A DNA stretch of 55,987 bases. Source: an uncultured Verrucomicrobiota bacterium. Its GTDB lineage: Bacteria > Verrucomicrobiota > Verrucomicrobiia > Limisphaerales > UBA1319. A program made the position numbers and the translations under genes. Of this stretch, positions 6,515 through 16,400 are shown in pieces. Positions within the stretch are counted from its first letter, which is position 1. The number at the start of each line of letters is the position of its first letter. The notes beneath the pieces were generated by a model that was not told the origin of the DNA, ran no database searches, and saw nothing but the letters and a program-made list of their open reading frames with translations. The stretch is from the NCBI GenBank assembly GCA_903845125.1, contig CAIMWS010000274.1:1-55987 (forward strand), read 5' to 3'.

Positions 6515-9381
6515 TGGCTGTCGCACCTGCCGGATTGATGAAGGTCTACATATTCTACCGCCAGCCCCGGGATTTTCTCCTGGCGGGCCGCACCCGCCGA
6601 TCCCTGCAGGCGGCCGGCCTTCAGGAGGTGCAGGAACTGGGATGGCTCACCCCTGAGAAAATGGCCCTGGCGCGCCAGGCAGCGGGAGTGTGGTTCCTGC
6701 GCGCCGGCTCGTGGCTGGCCCGTCCTGGCGCCTGGCAGGCTCCGCTCCCCAGCGCCACCGGCCGGGGGCTGTGCGCCGTGGGCCTGCCGCTGGCGCCGGG
6801 AGGCCAGGGCCTGGCGGCGTCCGTGTGGGCCCGCCTCCACCGGCAAACCGGCGGCGATTTTTCCAGGCTGTCCACCACCGCGGAGGAACGGGCGGAGGTC
6901 ACCTCCATCTATTGGGATGCCCGCGCCCTGGCCACCCTCAATGCGGAGGATACCCTGGAGGCCTGGCTGGCCGCCAGTTTTGCCCAGGGCCGCGTCGTGC
7001 ATTTCCCGCCCTTGGATGCCTGCCTCGACCACCGGTTGCGGGTGCTGCAAATCATCCCGGCATTACATCGCGGCGGGGCGGAGCAGATCACCATCCAATT
7101 ATGCGGGGACTTGAACCGTTTGGGCACCCCCACCACGGTGGCCCTTTTGGGCCGCCCCGGGCGCCAAACCCTGCCCCCACCCCCTCAAGTATTGGATCTG
7201 TCCGCCATCCCCCGGCGGCAGGACCGCCACCAACGGCTGGCCCGGTGCGTAACGGCCTCGGGCATCGACCTCCTGCACACGCACCTGCTGACTGGCGCGG
7301 ATATGCAGGCGGTCGCCGCCGCCGGCGCTCCCCAGGTCGTCACGTTACACAATACCCAGGCGGGCTGGCCGGAAGGCCTGGATCAAATGGGCCGCCAGGA
7401 GGTGGCCCTGTGCGTCGGCTGCGCCCAGGCCGTCGCCCGGGAATGGGACGCGCGGCGGGTCCCCATCCGCGTCGTGTGGAACGGCATCAATCCGTCCCGC
7501 TGTGCCCCGACGCCGGAGGCCATCGCCCGCGGCCTGGCCCTGCGACGTGGCTGGGATTTTCAGCCGGAGGAATGGGTACTGCTGGCGCTGGCGAATTTTC
7601 GCCCCCAAAAACGACTCCACCTGCTGCCGGAGATTCTCCAAGCTACGCGGGATTTGCTCGCCGGAGATCCGCGTGCGGAGCGCGTGCGCCTGGTGATCGC
7701 CGGCGAAGCCTTGACCGGGCACCCGGAGGCGCAGGCGTTGGTTCAATCCATCAAGGCCGGGTTCCGCCGGCTTGGGCTGGAGTCTTGCGTGCGCTGGCTG
7801 GGCTCGGTGTCCGATATTGCCGCGCTGCTGGCGGCGGTGGATGCGCTGGTCTCCCCGAGCGCCCACGAAGGCCTGAGCCTGGCGCATTTGGAAGCGATCG
7901 CTGCGGGCAAATGGGTCGTGGCCGCCGGGGTGGGAGGAACCCCCGAGGTGGCGGCCAAATGCTCCCGGTTGCGCTGTGTTCCCCCCGCGGCCCCACCCAC
8001 CGCCTACGCTACAATCCTGGTCGAATGGATCGCCGGGCGGACGGCCAATCCGCCCCCGATTCCCGCCCCGGAATCCGGCGCCCGCGGGGAAGTGGCGCTG
8101 GATTCCATTTCCCCACCGCCATTGCCAGCGCCTCCGGCCCCACCTCCGGCCAGCCAGCCAGTTTCGCCACCGGCAACCTCGCTGCCAGCGGATTTCACCC
8201 ACACGGCCATGGCCCGGCGCTACCGGTGGCTTTACGAGCGGACCCTGGCTGCCGTCCAGCGCCGCCCGGGCAAAGGCCTCTGGTTGATCACCAACAATTT
8301 CTCGGTGGGCGGTGCGCAATCGAGCGCCCGACGCCTGCTGCTGGGGCTCAAAAAACGCGGTGTGCCTGTCCGGGCCCTGTTGGTGCAGGAAGATCCGTCC
8401 AGCCCCACACCCGGCTGCCAGGCGCTGTTACAGGCCGGGGTGCCGGTGCTCACCGTGCCGGCTGCCTCCAGCACCGATCCTCTGGCCGGAATCCAACCCG
8501 CCCTGGTGGCGATCGACGCCGATCCTGCCCAGGCGGTTTTCTTTTGGAACCTGATCCCCTGGATCAAAATCCTGCTGGCGGACGCCCTGTGGGACACGCC
8601 CATTTTCGATGTGAGTCCCGGCGAAATGTATTATGCCTCCCTGAACAAATACTGGGCGCATCCGCTGCCCGGAGTGCCCTACCTGACCGCTCCCGACTAC
8701 GGCCAGCGGCTGGCGGGGGTGGTGGTTAAATACCGGGCGGAGGCGGCACAGGCCGCGGCCACCCTCCAAGCGCCGGTGCAGGTGATCCCGAACGGACTGC
8801 CCTGGGAGGAGTATCCCGAAAAGCCACCTTCCTCCGCCACCGGGATATTTCGCTGGGGCACCGCGGCCCGTATCAACCCCCAAAAGCGCCTGGAGGAATT
8901 GTTGCAGGCCTTTAGGCTGGCCGTCCCCCATCTGCCACCCTGTGAACTCCTGGTCGCTGGCGGAGTGGAACCCGGGGACGAGGATTATGCGCAGCAACTG
9001 CGGGACCTGGCCCGGGATTTACCCGTGGTCTGGATGGGGGAAGTGGACACCCGCCCGTTTTACTCCCGTCTCGATGCCTTTGTGATGGTCTCGCACCCGG
9101 CGGGCTGCCCCAATGCCTCGCTGGAGGCCCTGGCCACCGGCTTGCCGGTCATCGCCACCGATGTGGGCGGAGCCAGTGAACAAGTCCTGGACCAGGTCAC
9201 TGGACTGCTGGTCCCCCCGGATCGGCCCTATCTGATCGCCAATGCCATGGTCAAGCTCGCCCACGATCCCGCCTTGCAGCAAACCCTGGGGCGCAATGCC
9301 CGCGAGCACGTTAAATCCTATTTCAGCTTGGAGAGGATGGTTGCGGATTACCTGAAGCTGATTCCCACCCAGGGCGAATAA
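6514..9381 (+). CDS. Double GT4-family glycosyltransferase in one chain
   Basis: The ATG at 6514 overlaps the previous stop (TGATG); an in-frame ATG at 6538 (MKVYIFYRQ) is an alternative. The product is 955 residues. Residues 1-170 were not recognised. A first GT-B/GT4 unit starts at about 175 (RVLQIIPALHRGGAEQ) and carries HEGLSLAHLEAIAAGK at about 450, an intact E-x7-E donor-phosphate motif. After a Pro-rich linker (about 514-560), a second unit starts at about 588 (LWLITNNFSVGGAQSS) and carries HPAGCPNASLEALATG at about 862. Its first Glu of E-x7-E is replaced by Ala. GT4 enzymes transfer sugars from nucleotide donors to glycans or lipids, so this is probably a cytoplasmic, possibly membrane-associated, polysaccharide or O-glycan synthesis enzyme. 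There is no export signal. Coupling to the FGE-like membrane protein suggests a shared process. Confidence 0.88.
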   Translation: MAVAPAGLMKVYIFYRQPRDFLLAGRTRRSLQAAGLQEVQELGWLTPEKMALARQAAGVWFLRAGSWLARPGAWQAPLPSATGRGLCAVGLPLAPGGQGLAASVWARLHRQTGGDFSRLSTTAEERAEVTSIYWDARALATLNAEDTLEAWLAASFAQGRVVHFPPLDACLDHRLRVLQIIPALHRGGAEQITIQLCGDLNRLGTPTTVALLGRPGRQTLPPPPQVLDLSAIPRRQDRHQRLARCVTASGIDLLHTHLLTGADMQAVAAAGAPQVVTLHNTQAGWPEGLDQMGRQEVALCVGCAQAVAREWDARRVPIRVVWNGINPSRCAPTPEAIARGLALRRGWDFQPEEWVLLALANFRPQKRLHLLPEILQATRDLLAGDPRAERVRLVIAGEALTGHPEAQALVQSIKAGFRRLGLESCVRWLGSVSDIAALLAAVDALVSPSAHEGLSLAHLEAIAAGKWVVAAGVGGTPEVAAKCSRLRCVPPAAPPTAYATILVEWIAGRTANPPPIPAPESGARGEVALDSISPPPLPAPPAPPPASQPVSPPATSLPADFTHTAMARRYRWLYERTLAAVQRRPGKGLWLITNNFSVGGAQSSARRLLLGLKKRGVPVRALLVQEDPSSPTPGCQALLQAGVPVLTVPAASSTDPLAGIQPALVAIDADPAQAVFFWNLIPWIKILLADALWDTPIFDVSPGEMYYASLNKYWAHPLPGVPYLTAPDYGQRLAGVVVKYRAEAAQAAATLQAPVQVIPNGLPWEEYPEKPPSSATGIFRWGTAARINPQKRLEELLQAFRLAVPHLPPCELLVAGGVEPGDEDYAQQLRDLARDLPVVWMGEVDTRPFYSRLDAFVMVSHPAGCPNASLEALATGLPVIATDVGGASEQVLDQVTGLLVPPDRPYLIANAMVKLAHDPALQQTLGRNAREHVKSYFSLERMVADYLKLIPTQGE

Positions 9382-9565
9382 AATTCAAACCAGCGCCCAA
9401 CCCGGGGTCCTCCGGTTTCGCCGCCCGCCCAATTTCGAGCACCAGCGCAGCCGGTGCGGGAGCGCCAAAATGGACAAATGCACCAATGGATGGATATTAC
9501 CGAAGCCGCCGGCGCCGAGGCCACCCGTGCCAGCCCTGGCCACCCGGTTCCAGAGTAAAATAATT

Positions 9566-10105
9566 ATGAAAAGAGCAGGTTCCATATTTGTGTTGCTGTT
9601 TGGCCTTGCCGCCACCCAACTCTCCAGAGCAGATCAGCCCGTGCTGGACCCGCCACTGGAGCCACTGCGCCCGTTCCTCGACAAGACTTGGAAGGGCGCC
9701 TTTAAAAACAGCACCCCGGAAAAACCGGTGGTGGACGTCATGCGCTGGGAGCGGGCGCTGAACGGCAAAGCCGTCCGGGTATTGCACTCGGTGAACGACG
9801 GCGCCTACGGCGGGGAAACCATTTTCATGTGGGTGGAAGCGAAACAGGCCATTGAGTACCATTACTTCACCACTGCCGGCTTCATGACCACGGGCACCTT
9901 GAGCCTCAAGGAAGGCAAACTGCTGACGCACGAGTTGGTCTCCGGCAACGGCAGCAATGGCGTGTCGGAAGTGCGGGGGATAAGCGAACTCCGCCCGGAT
10001 GGAACTTTGCTCGTGAAGACCGAATATCTGAAGGCCGGCGAGTGGCAGCCCGGCCGGGAGACGACCTACCGAGTAGATCCAGCCGCGAGAGTTCTCTTCA
10101 AATAA
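9566..10105 (+). CDS. Small secreted protein, uncharacterised
   Basis: The 179-residue product starts MKRAGSIFVLLFGLAATQLSRA, a clear Sec signal peptide with cleavage after SRA. The open frame runs back to 9470, but the signal peptide fixes the start at 9566. The mature part (FLDKTWKGAF, ERALNGKAVRVLHSVNDG, ETIFMWVEAKQAIEYHYFTTAG, TGTLSLKEGKLLT) alternates short beta strands. It resembles the lipocalin-like or DUF1579-type barrels that begin with a conserved W-G motif, but the family is not certain. It follows the glycosyltransferase by about 185 bases on the same strand. Its last codons overlap by 8 bases the 3' end of the convergent nadR gene, so no terminator can separate them. Confidence 0.72.
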   Translation: MKRAGSIFVLLFGLAATQLSRADQPVLDPPLEPLRPFLDKTWKGAFKNSTPEKPVVDVMRWERALNGKAVRVLHSVNDGAYGGETIFMWVEAKQAIEYHYFTTAGFMTTGTLSLKEGKLLTHELVSGNGSNGVSEVRGISELRPDGTLLVKTEYLKAGEWQPGRETTYRVDPAARVLFK

Positions 10106-11087
10106 CCGGGGTCCAAGCAGAACTGGTGAACAAGGCGCGGGCCAGCTCCAAGGCCTCTCGCAGGCGGTTCTCCGGGGAACCTCTCAACAACTGCCACGGG
10201 GTCCCTTGCCCGGCCAGTGCGGCCTCGAACCATTGATGCATCTGGTGCCGGATGTGCTCGCCGTCCCGCAAGCCATCCTGCACAAAGGGGATTTCATCCC
10301 CGGTCAGCAAGTAGAGGTCGCATCGGCCCTGCCGGGCAATTTGCTGGATTTCCCGGCAGTCGGTGCCCATATATCGGCGGTGCCACAGCGCGGTGGCAAA
10401 AGCATTGGTGTCGCAGATCAGCAGCCGGTTGGCAGCGCGCGCGGCCTGGTCTTCGCGGCGGGCCTGCTCCCGGGCAATCTCAATGAACTCCTGGGTTTGC
10501 CACACGAAATCTTGCCTGGCCCACTTGGTGGCGGAGTATTCCCGCCCGTATTCCTCCACCCAGGAGGTCTGCAACCGCCCGGCCAATGCTTTCGCCAAAG
10601 TCGTCGTGCCGGTGGATTCAGCGCCGAGAACACAAATCCGCCTGGCGAACCAGCCCCGCACGGGCGGCTCCAAATATTCCCACTGCGCCCACGGATCGTT
10701 CCGTACCACCGTCCCGGATACGGGCACCCGGATTCGCAACCGGTCCACCAAAACGTGCTGCGCCCCCATCAAGGCGGCATACCGCTCGCCATAGTCTTCG
10801 GAAGTGAAGACGGCGTCCGGCGCCCGGCCCAGCCAGCGGATGGTGTTTCGGGCCCAGACCTGGCTGTCATTCTCATCGTAACGGTCATCGATGACCATCA
10901 CCCGCGCCTGGGGATGGATTTCCTGCAGCCATTGTCCCCGCAGTTCCCCCGGGATGGTGTCGCCGGGCTTGGCACAGAGGATCACCACGGTTTGCCGGGA
11001 TTGCTCCATGGCGGTATCGATCAGCAGCTTGTGCCCGCGATGCGGCGGGTGGAATTTCCCGATCACGAGGCCCAATCCGTGCTTCAT
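10098..11087 (-). CDS. nadR: NadR-type NMN adenylyltransferase / ribosylnicotinamide kinase
   Basis: The 329-residue product joins two domains. Residues 1-140 form a nucleotidyltransferase with GKFHPPHRGHK (HxGH, H16-H19) and VPVSGTVVR (ISGT-like, 123-129), which makes NAD from NMN and ATP. Residues 148-329 form a P-loop kinase domain that in NadR phosphorylates nicotinamide riboside. The P-loop reads GAESTGTTTLAK (155-166), so Thr161 stands where Walker A normally has Lys; I recall this variant from other NadR-like ATPases. There is no N-terminal helix-turn-helix, so it lacks the repressor role of enterobacterial NadR. The start is the ATG at 11087, which overlaps the pnuC stop (ATGA). Importing and phosphorylating the riboside in one operon is the classic PnuC-NadR salvage pair. 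Confidence 0.92.
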   Translation of the reverse strand: MKHGLGLVIGKFHPPHRGHKLLIDTAMEQSRQTVVILCAKPGDTIPGELRGQWLQEIHPQARVMVIDDRYDENDSQVWARNTIRWLGRAPDAVFTSEDYGERYAALMGAQHVLVDRLRIRVPVSGTVVRNDPWAQWEYLEPPVRGWFARRICVLGAESTGTTTLAKALAGRLQTSWVEEYGREYSATKWARQDFVWQTQEFIEIAREQARREDQAARAANRLLICDTNAFATALWHRRYMGTDCREIQQIARQGRCDLYLLTGDEIPFVQDGLRDGEHIRHQMHQWFEAALAGQGTPWQLLRGSPENRLREALELARALFTSSAWTPVI

Positions 11088-11767
11088 GCCGCCGGCCCTC
11101 CCGAGCGCCAACTGCGCCACCAGGCCCGCACTCCAGCCAGGCACATCACCAGGAACACGGCATACAACGCGGCCGTCAGCGGCAGCTTCCGGGAAAGGTA
11201 CAGGGGGATGTATATGATGTCCGTGGCGATCCAAAAAAACCAGTTTTCCAGGCGCTTCCGGCAGAGCAGATACTGCGAAGCCAGGCTGGTCACCGTGGTC
11301 AAGGCGTCCCAGAAAGGCGCCGCGCCATTCACCGCCAGCAGGATCTCGCGCAAGCCAGCCGTGCCGAGCGGAATGCCCACCGCCAGCCCGAGCCATTCTG
11401 CACGGTTGGTCCGGCTGATTCCCAAAGCGGTCCGCTCGCGCCCTCCCATCAGCCAATTCAACCAGCCATAAACCCCCAGCCCAAAATAAACCACCTGCAG
11501 CCCCATATCCGCATACAGGCGGCTCCGTAAAAACAGGAAAAAGAAAAATAAATTATTGGCCAGCCCAACTGGCCAATTCCACAGGTGCTCGCGCACGACC
11601 AGCCAGACGCATACGCCGCCTGTGGCGAATCCCCAAGCCTCCGCCAAGCTGATCGACCACCACCCGAGGTAAGAGGCTGCCAGCACCGCCAAGGAGGCGA
11701 CAATCATGGCCGCCAGCTCCACCGGCGCAATCGCCTGCTCCTGCCCAACCGCCAATTCGTCTTTCAT
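11084..11767 (-). CDS. pnuC: PnuC nicotinamide riboside transporter
   Basis: This 227-residue integral membrane protein has about seven hydrophobic spans and PnuC hallmarks: NWPVGLANNLFFFFLFL, LYADMGLQVVYFGLGVYGWLNW and ENWFFWIATDIIYIPLYL. PnuC proteins let nicotinamide riboside diffuse across the inner membrane, trapped afterwards by a kinase. The start is the ATG at 11767 and the stop overlaps the nadR start by 4 bases, so the two are translationally coupled. Only 54 bases separate it from the upstream gene on the same strand, too little for a riboswitch. Some PnuC homologues carry other vitamins, but the nadR partner supports the nicotinamide riboside assignment. Confidence 0.93.
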   Translation of the reverse strand: MKDELAVGQEQAIAPVELAAMIVASLAVLAASYLGWWSISLAEAWGFATGGVCVWLVVREHLWNWPVGLANNLFFFFLFLRSRLYADMGLQVVYFGLGVYGWLNWLMGGRERTALGISRTNRAEWLGLAVGIPLGTAGLREILLAVNGAAPFWDALTTVTSLASQYLLCRKRLENWFFWIATDIIYIPLYLSRKLPLTAALYAVFLVMCLAGVRAWWRSWRSGGPAA

Positions 11768-11821
11768 AGCTGCGGACCGGTTAGATATTGGATGCCATCG
11801 GCCTTTGCTTCCTGGGGTTTC

Positions 11822-13402
11822 TTACTCTCTTGTTTTCTCCAGCCGTGGATCCGCCAAATCGAGGCGATACATCACCTGGTTGTAATCGTAACGAGGCGTG
11901 GCCTCCGGATTGCCGGAAAAAGTGTTGGCATAGGTGCCCTCAAAATAAATCAACCGGCCGCCTTCCTGGTCCAGGAAATCATGGTGCACCGGATTATAAA
12001 AGGTGTATTTATCGTGCGTGACAATCTTTTTAACACGCCGCCAAGGCCCGGTGGGCTGGCTTGACTCACCATACCAGACTTCACCCAGGTTAGACGAATC
12101 TCCTTTTTGCTGGACCCCAATGAGCACCCAGCGGTGGCGGAAGGCATTCCAACGCACCGAACCGCCGTGGATCTCCACCACCCGGCCGGAATCCACATCC
12201 ACCGGCCGGAACCAAGCCTCCTCCGGCTTCATTTTTCCGCCTGCGATCAAGGTTTTCTCGGTGGCGGAATTCATGGGGGCGGCATGGGTGCGCCACTGGT
12301 ATTGTAATTGGCCGCTGCCGGCCCGCAGCGGATCCGCCTGGCCTGGCGCTGAAACTGCGGCCAGGCAGGTCCAAGCTTCATACGCATTGGGATTGGCCAG
12401 ATATTTTAATTCGGCCCGCACCCGCACATTGGGCAGCGGATCCCCGAAATAAAGAAAATCCAGCCCCTGTTCCCGCCGGCGCACCGGATGGCTGCGGGGG
12501 AATCGCCATTTCTCCTCCATCGCCAAGGGGGCCAACCGCTCGAACTCCTCACGCTGGTCGTTGTATATGGCCAGGCCGTGGTCGAGCATTTTGGCCAGGG
12601 ACTCCATGTGGGCGTAGTGCGCCACCAGGCGCAGGCGGCCCGAATCATCGGCCACCGTGAGCAAGCCATCCAGCCAGATAAGGCCGGCTTTCACCCCCAG
12701 GCGTGCCATTGGCCGGCTAAAGCCATCGGACCCCGTGAAATACCGAAGGTCGATCCCTAGAGCAGGGTCCAAACCGCCATGCCCCGGGGCTTCGGCGGTT
12801 GCGCCGGCGGTCCAGAAATGGCCCAGCGGATAACTCAAACGCGAAGTATCCCCCCAAAACCAATAAATCCGATCCCGGTAAGGGACCGCCAGCGCGGAAT
12901 CCTGGCCCACGACGAGGCCGCCGCCCAATGGTTCGCGGAGGGGGGCCTTCTCGCCCAGCAAAACCGTATCCCGGTAGATCCCCTCCCCGGTGATCCGATA
13001 TAACCGTTCTGCCAGGTTCAACCGCTTGATCCGGAGCTCGCTTTTACCTCCGGGAACCGTATTCACCCGCGTGCCTCGATAGCCGAAACCGTCCTTTGGG
13101 AACTCGTAACCATGGCTGCGCACCTGGAAGAAAACGCTCTGGTTCATCAATCCCGGCTCAAAAAATGCCACCCGGCCCGCGCTGTCAGTGACCATTCGCA
13201 AATGGTTCACCGTCTCCAGTTCCACCAGGGGAACTCCCCGGCCACTCTGATCATCAACGACTTGAATCTGAAAATAACCACCCCCCTCCACCGCCGCCGC
13301 CGCCAGGACGTCCCCTGCCCCCCCGCCGCACGCCATGCTGAGGATGGCCATTCCAAGACACCTGCCGGCCATCCGCCACTTTCGATAGCACCACTTTGCC
13401 AT
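11822..13402 (-). CDS. Secreted protein with propeller-like repeats, uncharacterised
   Basis: The frame is open from 13516, but the ATG at 13402 has AAAGGA about 9 bases upstream, begins the signal peptide (RMAGRCLGMAILSMACGGG) and avoids overlapping the upstream kinase gene, which ends at 13498. The product is 526 residues. A carboxypeptidase-regulatory-like beta domain follows the signal (YFQIQVVDDQSGRGVPLVELETVN). The rest carries repeats with YRDRIYWFWGDTSR, NAFRHRWVLIGVQQ and GEVWYGESSQPTGPW, the style of five-bladed propellers such as DUF4185 or GH43-like folds. Catalytic residues cannot be assigned. The sequence fits an exported glycan-related protein. It lies 96 bases downstream of a hybrid kinase gene and 54 upstream of pnuC, so co-transcription with either is possible. 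Confidence 0.75.
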   Translation of the reverse strand: MAKWCYRKWRMAGRCLGMAILSMACGGGAGDVLAAAAVEGGGYFQIQVVDDQSGRGVPLVELETVNHLRMVTDSAGRVAFFEPGLMNQSVFFQVRSHGYEFPKDGFGYRGTRVNTVPGGKSELRIKRLNLAERLYRITGEGIYRDTVLLGEKAPLREPLGGGLVVGQDSALAVPYRDRIYWFWGDTSRLSYPLGHFWTAGATAEAPGHGGLDPALGIDLRYFTGSDGFSRPMARLGVKAGLIWLDGLLTVADDSGRLRLVAHYAHMESLAKMLDHGLAIYNDQREEFERLAPLAMEEKWRFPRSHPVRRREQGLDFLYFGDPLPNVRVRAELKYLANPNAYEAWTCLAAVSAPGQADPLRAGSGQLQYQWRTHAAPMNSATEKTLIAGGKMKPEEAWFRPVDVDSGRVVEIHGGSVRWNAFRHRWVLIGVQQKGDSSNLGEVWYGESSQPTGPWRRVKKIVTHDKYTFYNPVHHDFLDQEGGRLIYFEGTYANTFSGNPEATPRYDYNQVMYRLDLADPRLEKTRE

Positions 13403-13497
13403 ATTGAAAAATCCTTTCGCCCGACAATTCAACAACCACCTGTTTTGGGAGCTGATCATGGCCGCAACCCGACTGAACCCACCCGCAGCCAAAAACC

Positions 13498-16400
13498 TTA
13501 TTTCCCATCCAGACAATCCCGCACAGCCTTCGACAACACCTCGATTTTATAAGGTTTTGGCAGGCGCATGAAACCCTCTGCGCCGGCTGTGGTCTGGCCA
13601 GCCATTTCCACGTTGTAACCGCTGGAGAGGATGACCTTCAAGGCTGGTTTCGCTTGCTTCATCAGTTTAGCCAAGTCCAGTCCAGTCAGGCCTTCGGGCA
13701 TTACCACATCGGATAATAACAAGTCAATCCGCCCCTGATGTTCCCGCCACAATGCCATGGCCTCCTGTCCGTTGCACGCTTCCATTACCTGGTAGGCCAG
13801 CAACCGCAGCCCACGGGCCACCGATCGCCGGACGCTTGCCTCATCCTCCACTAAAAGGATCGTCTCATGGCCGCGAACGACCGCCGATTCAGCGGCCCGC
13901 AACGGACCTGAAGCCCCTTTTGAGGTGACCGGAAGGAAAACTCTGAACGTCGCCCCCTGCCCAAGCTCGCTTTCCACCTCCAGCCACCCTTTATGCTGGG
14001 CGGCGATGCCATAGGCCGTTGCCAGTCCGAGCCCGGTCCCCTTTCCCGTTTCCTTGGTGGTGAAGAACGGCTCAAAAATGTGCTTTTGAGTGGCTTCGTC
14101 CATGCCGCACCCGGTGTCAGCCACCGTTAAACACACAAAACTCCCGGGCCGTGAGTTCAGATAGGTTTTAGCCCGGTCTTCGCCAACCTGGATGGCTTCC
14201 AAGCGAATGGTCAGTCTCCCACCGCAGGGCATGGCATCCCGGGCGTTGATCGCCAGATTCGTCAGGACTTGTTCAATCATCCCCGGATCAGCCTCTACCG
14301 CGGGCAACGCATCGGCCCGATCAAACCGCAAAGTGATATGCTCCCCAATCAACCGCCCCAGCATCTTCAGCAGGTTGGCCACCAATTCATTAAGGTCCAG
14401 GATTTTGACCTCCAGCAAGGACCGGCGGCTGAACATGAGCAACTGCCGTGTCAAACTGGCAGCACGCGCCGCTTCCAGCTGCATTTCCTTGATCGCCTCC
14501 TGGATCTCCACTTCAAGATTGGGGCGCTGCTCCACCAGGCCGAGGTTCATCATGATCGCCGCCAGGATATTGTTGAAGTCATGCGCCACGCCGCCTGCCA
14601 ACTGGCCGATCGAGTCCAATTTCTGAGTCCGCCGCAAGTGCTCTTCCAGGTGTTTCCGTTCGGTGGTGTCTTCTTTCACCGCCAGAAAATGGGTGATCTG
14701 GCCCGCCGCATCGACAATGGGGGAGATCGAACAGGACTCCCAGTAAAACTCCCCGTTCTTCTTACGGTTGTGGAACTCCCCTCGCCACTCCCGCCCCTGG
14801 GTGATGGTCTCCCATAGTTGGCGATACTCCTCGGCGGAGGTTTTGTCTCCCTTGAGGAAACGGGGATTCTGGCCGTTCACCTCCTCCAGCGTGTAGCCCG
14901 TCATTTTTGTGAATTTGGGATTCACGTATTCGATCACCCCCTGGGGGTTGGTGATCAAGACGCTCACTGGGCTTTGTTCCACGGCGCTGGAAAGCTTACG
15001 GATCTGGTCCTCCGCCCGCTTGCGTTCCGTGACATCGGCGAAAATGCAAGCAAACTGGCTGGGGGCGGGCTGGAAGGCAGTCACTTCAAAATGTTTCTGG
15101 AGATCGGCGGAATAACTCACCAAGAAGGTCGGCTCGCCGGTGATGGCCACCTTTCCGTAAGTCTCAATCCAGCGCGACTCGATGCCGGGCAAAATTTCCA
15201 GCACGGTCCGCCCCACAACCTCTGGTGCCTTTAATCCGGTCATCCGCTCGAAAGCCGGATTGATGGCCAGGAAGCGGTAGTCGGCTGGATTTCCCTGCGC
15301 GTCGAGAATGATTTCGTGCAGGGCAAAACCATCCAGCATTTCGCGGAAAAGCATCCGGTATTTCTGCTCGCTTTCCCGCAGCGCTTCCTCCGCCCGCCGG
15401 TGCTCGGTCGCATCCATGGCCATGCTCATGACCAAACGCCGCCCATCCGGCAACCGGCCCAACGGTGCTGAACCGAATTCCCAAACGCGCATTTCCCCGC
15501 TGCGCGTGCGGATTTTATAATCGCCCTCATATTTCCGGTGGGCCAGCGAGTAAAGCGCGTCGATGTCCGCCTGAGCGAGTGTTTTCCGTTCGCCGTAAGC
15601 GAGCTCCGTCCAATCCTGGATGGTGGCGATCTCCTCTGGCAGGTAGCCGGTGACGTCGCTCCAAGACTGGCTGATCTGGAGAACGGCCCCGTCCTCGGCG
15701 TGGATCATAATGGGAAATGGGGAATCCAATACGGCGCGGCGGAACCGCTCCTCGCTTTGCCGCAAAGCCTCCAGCGTCCGCTTATGCTCAGTGATTTCAT
15801 GCCCGATGCCAACGATGCCGATGACCTTGCCCTGCGCATCCCGCAAAGGCGCCTGAGTGGTGGACTGCCAGCGTGGGTTTCCCGCCGGATCAAATAGCGG
15901 TTCTTCCACATCGACCAGCGGTTGCCCGCTTTGGATGACGGCCTGTTCAGTGACCAGGTATTGCACCGCCAGTTCCCTCGGGAAAAACTCAAAATCGGTT
16001 TTCCCCAAGGTTTGTTCAGGCGAGTCCAATCCCAACAGGCGCGTGTTGGCCATGTTGCTGAGCAGGTACCGGTGTTCGGTATCCTTCACGTAAATGAAAT
16101 CGGGCAGATTATCGATCAAGGTCCGCAACAGGTTGCGCTCAAAGTCCAGGGCTTTTTCGGCCTGCTGGCGCGTCGCCATTTCCTTTGTTAGATCCTCCAG
16201 GAGTTGGAGTGTGCCGGCCTGGCTTTGCCGCAGCCTTTGGTTGGCTTGCTGCAGTTCTTGCGTGCGTTCTTCCACCATGGCAGCCAGCCGTTCCTTTTCC
16301 GTCCGTTGCATGACTCCCGCTTCCTTGATCTTGACCATGGCCCGGATCTGTGCGGTCAGTTCGACTTCATCGAACGGTTTGGCCAGAAACCCCTCTGCAC

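Noticed and set aside
6690..8729. Plus-strand frame of 679 codons overlapping the glycosyltransferase
   Set aside because: It is a shadow in another frame with extreme G, P and R content and no motif.
11768..11821. Vitamin riboswitch upstream of pnuC
   Set aside because: The gap is only 54 bases, and I see no conserved riboswitch core.
13402..13516. Longer start for the propeller-like secreted gene
   Set aside because: The extra residues would overlap the kinase gene and bury the signal peptide, while the ATG at 13402 has a good ribosome site.
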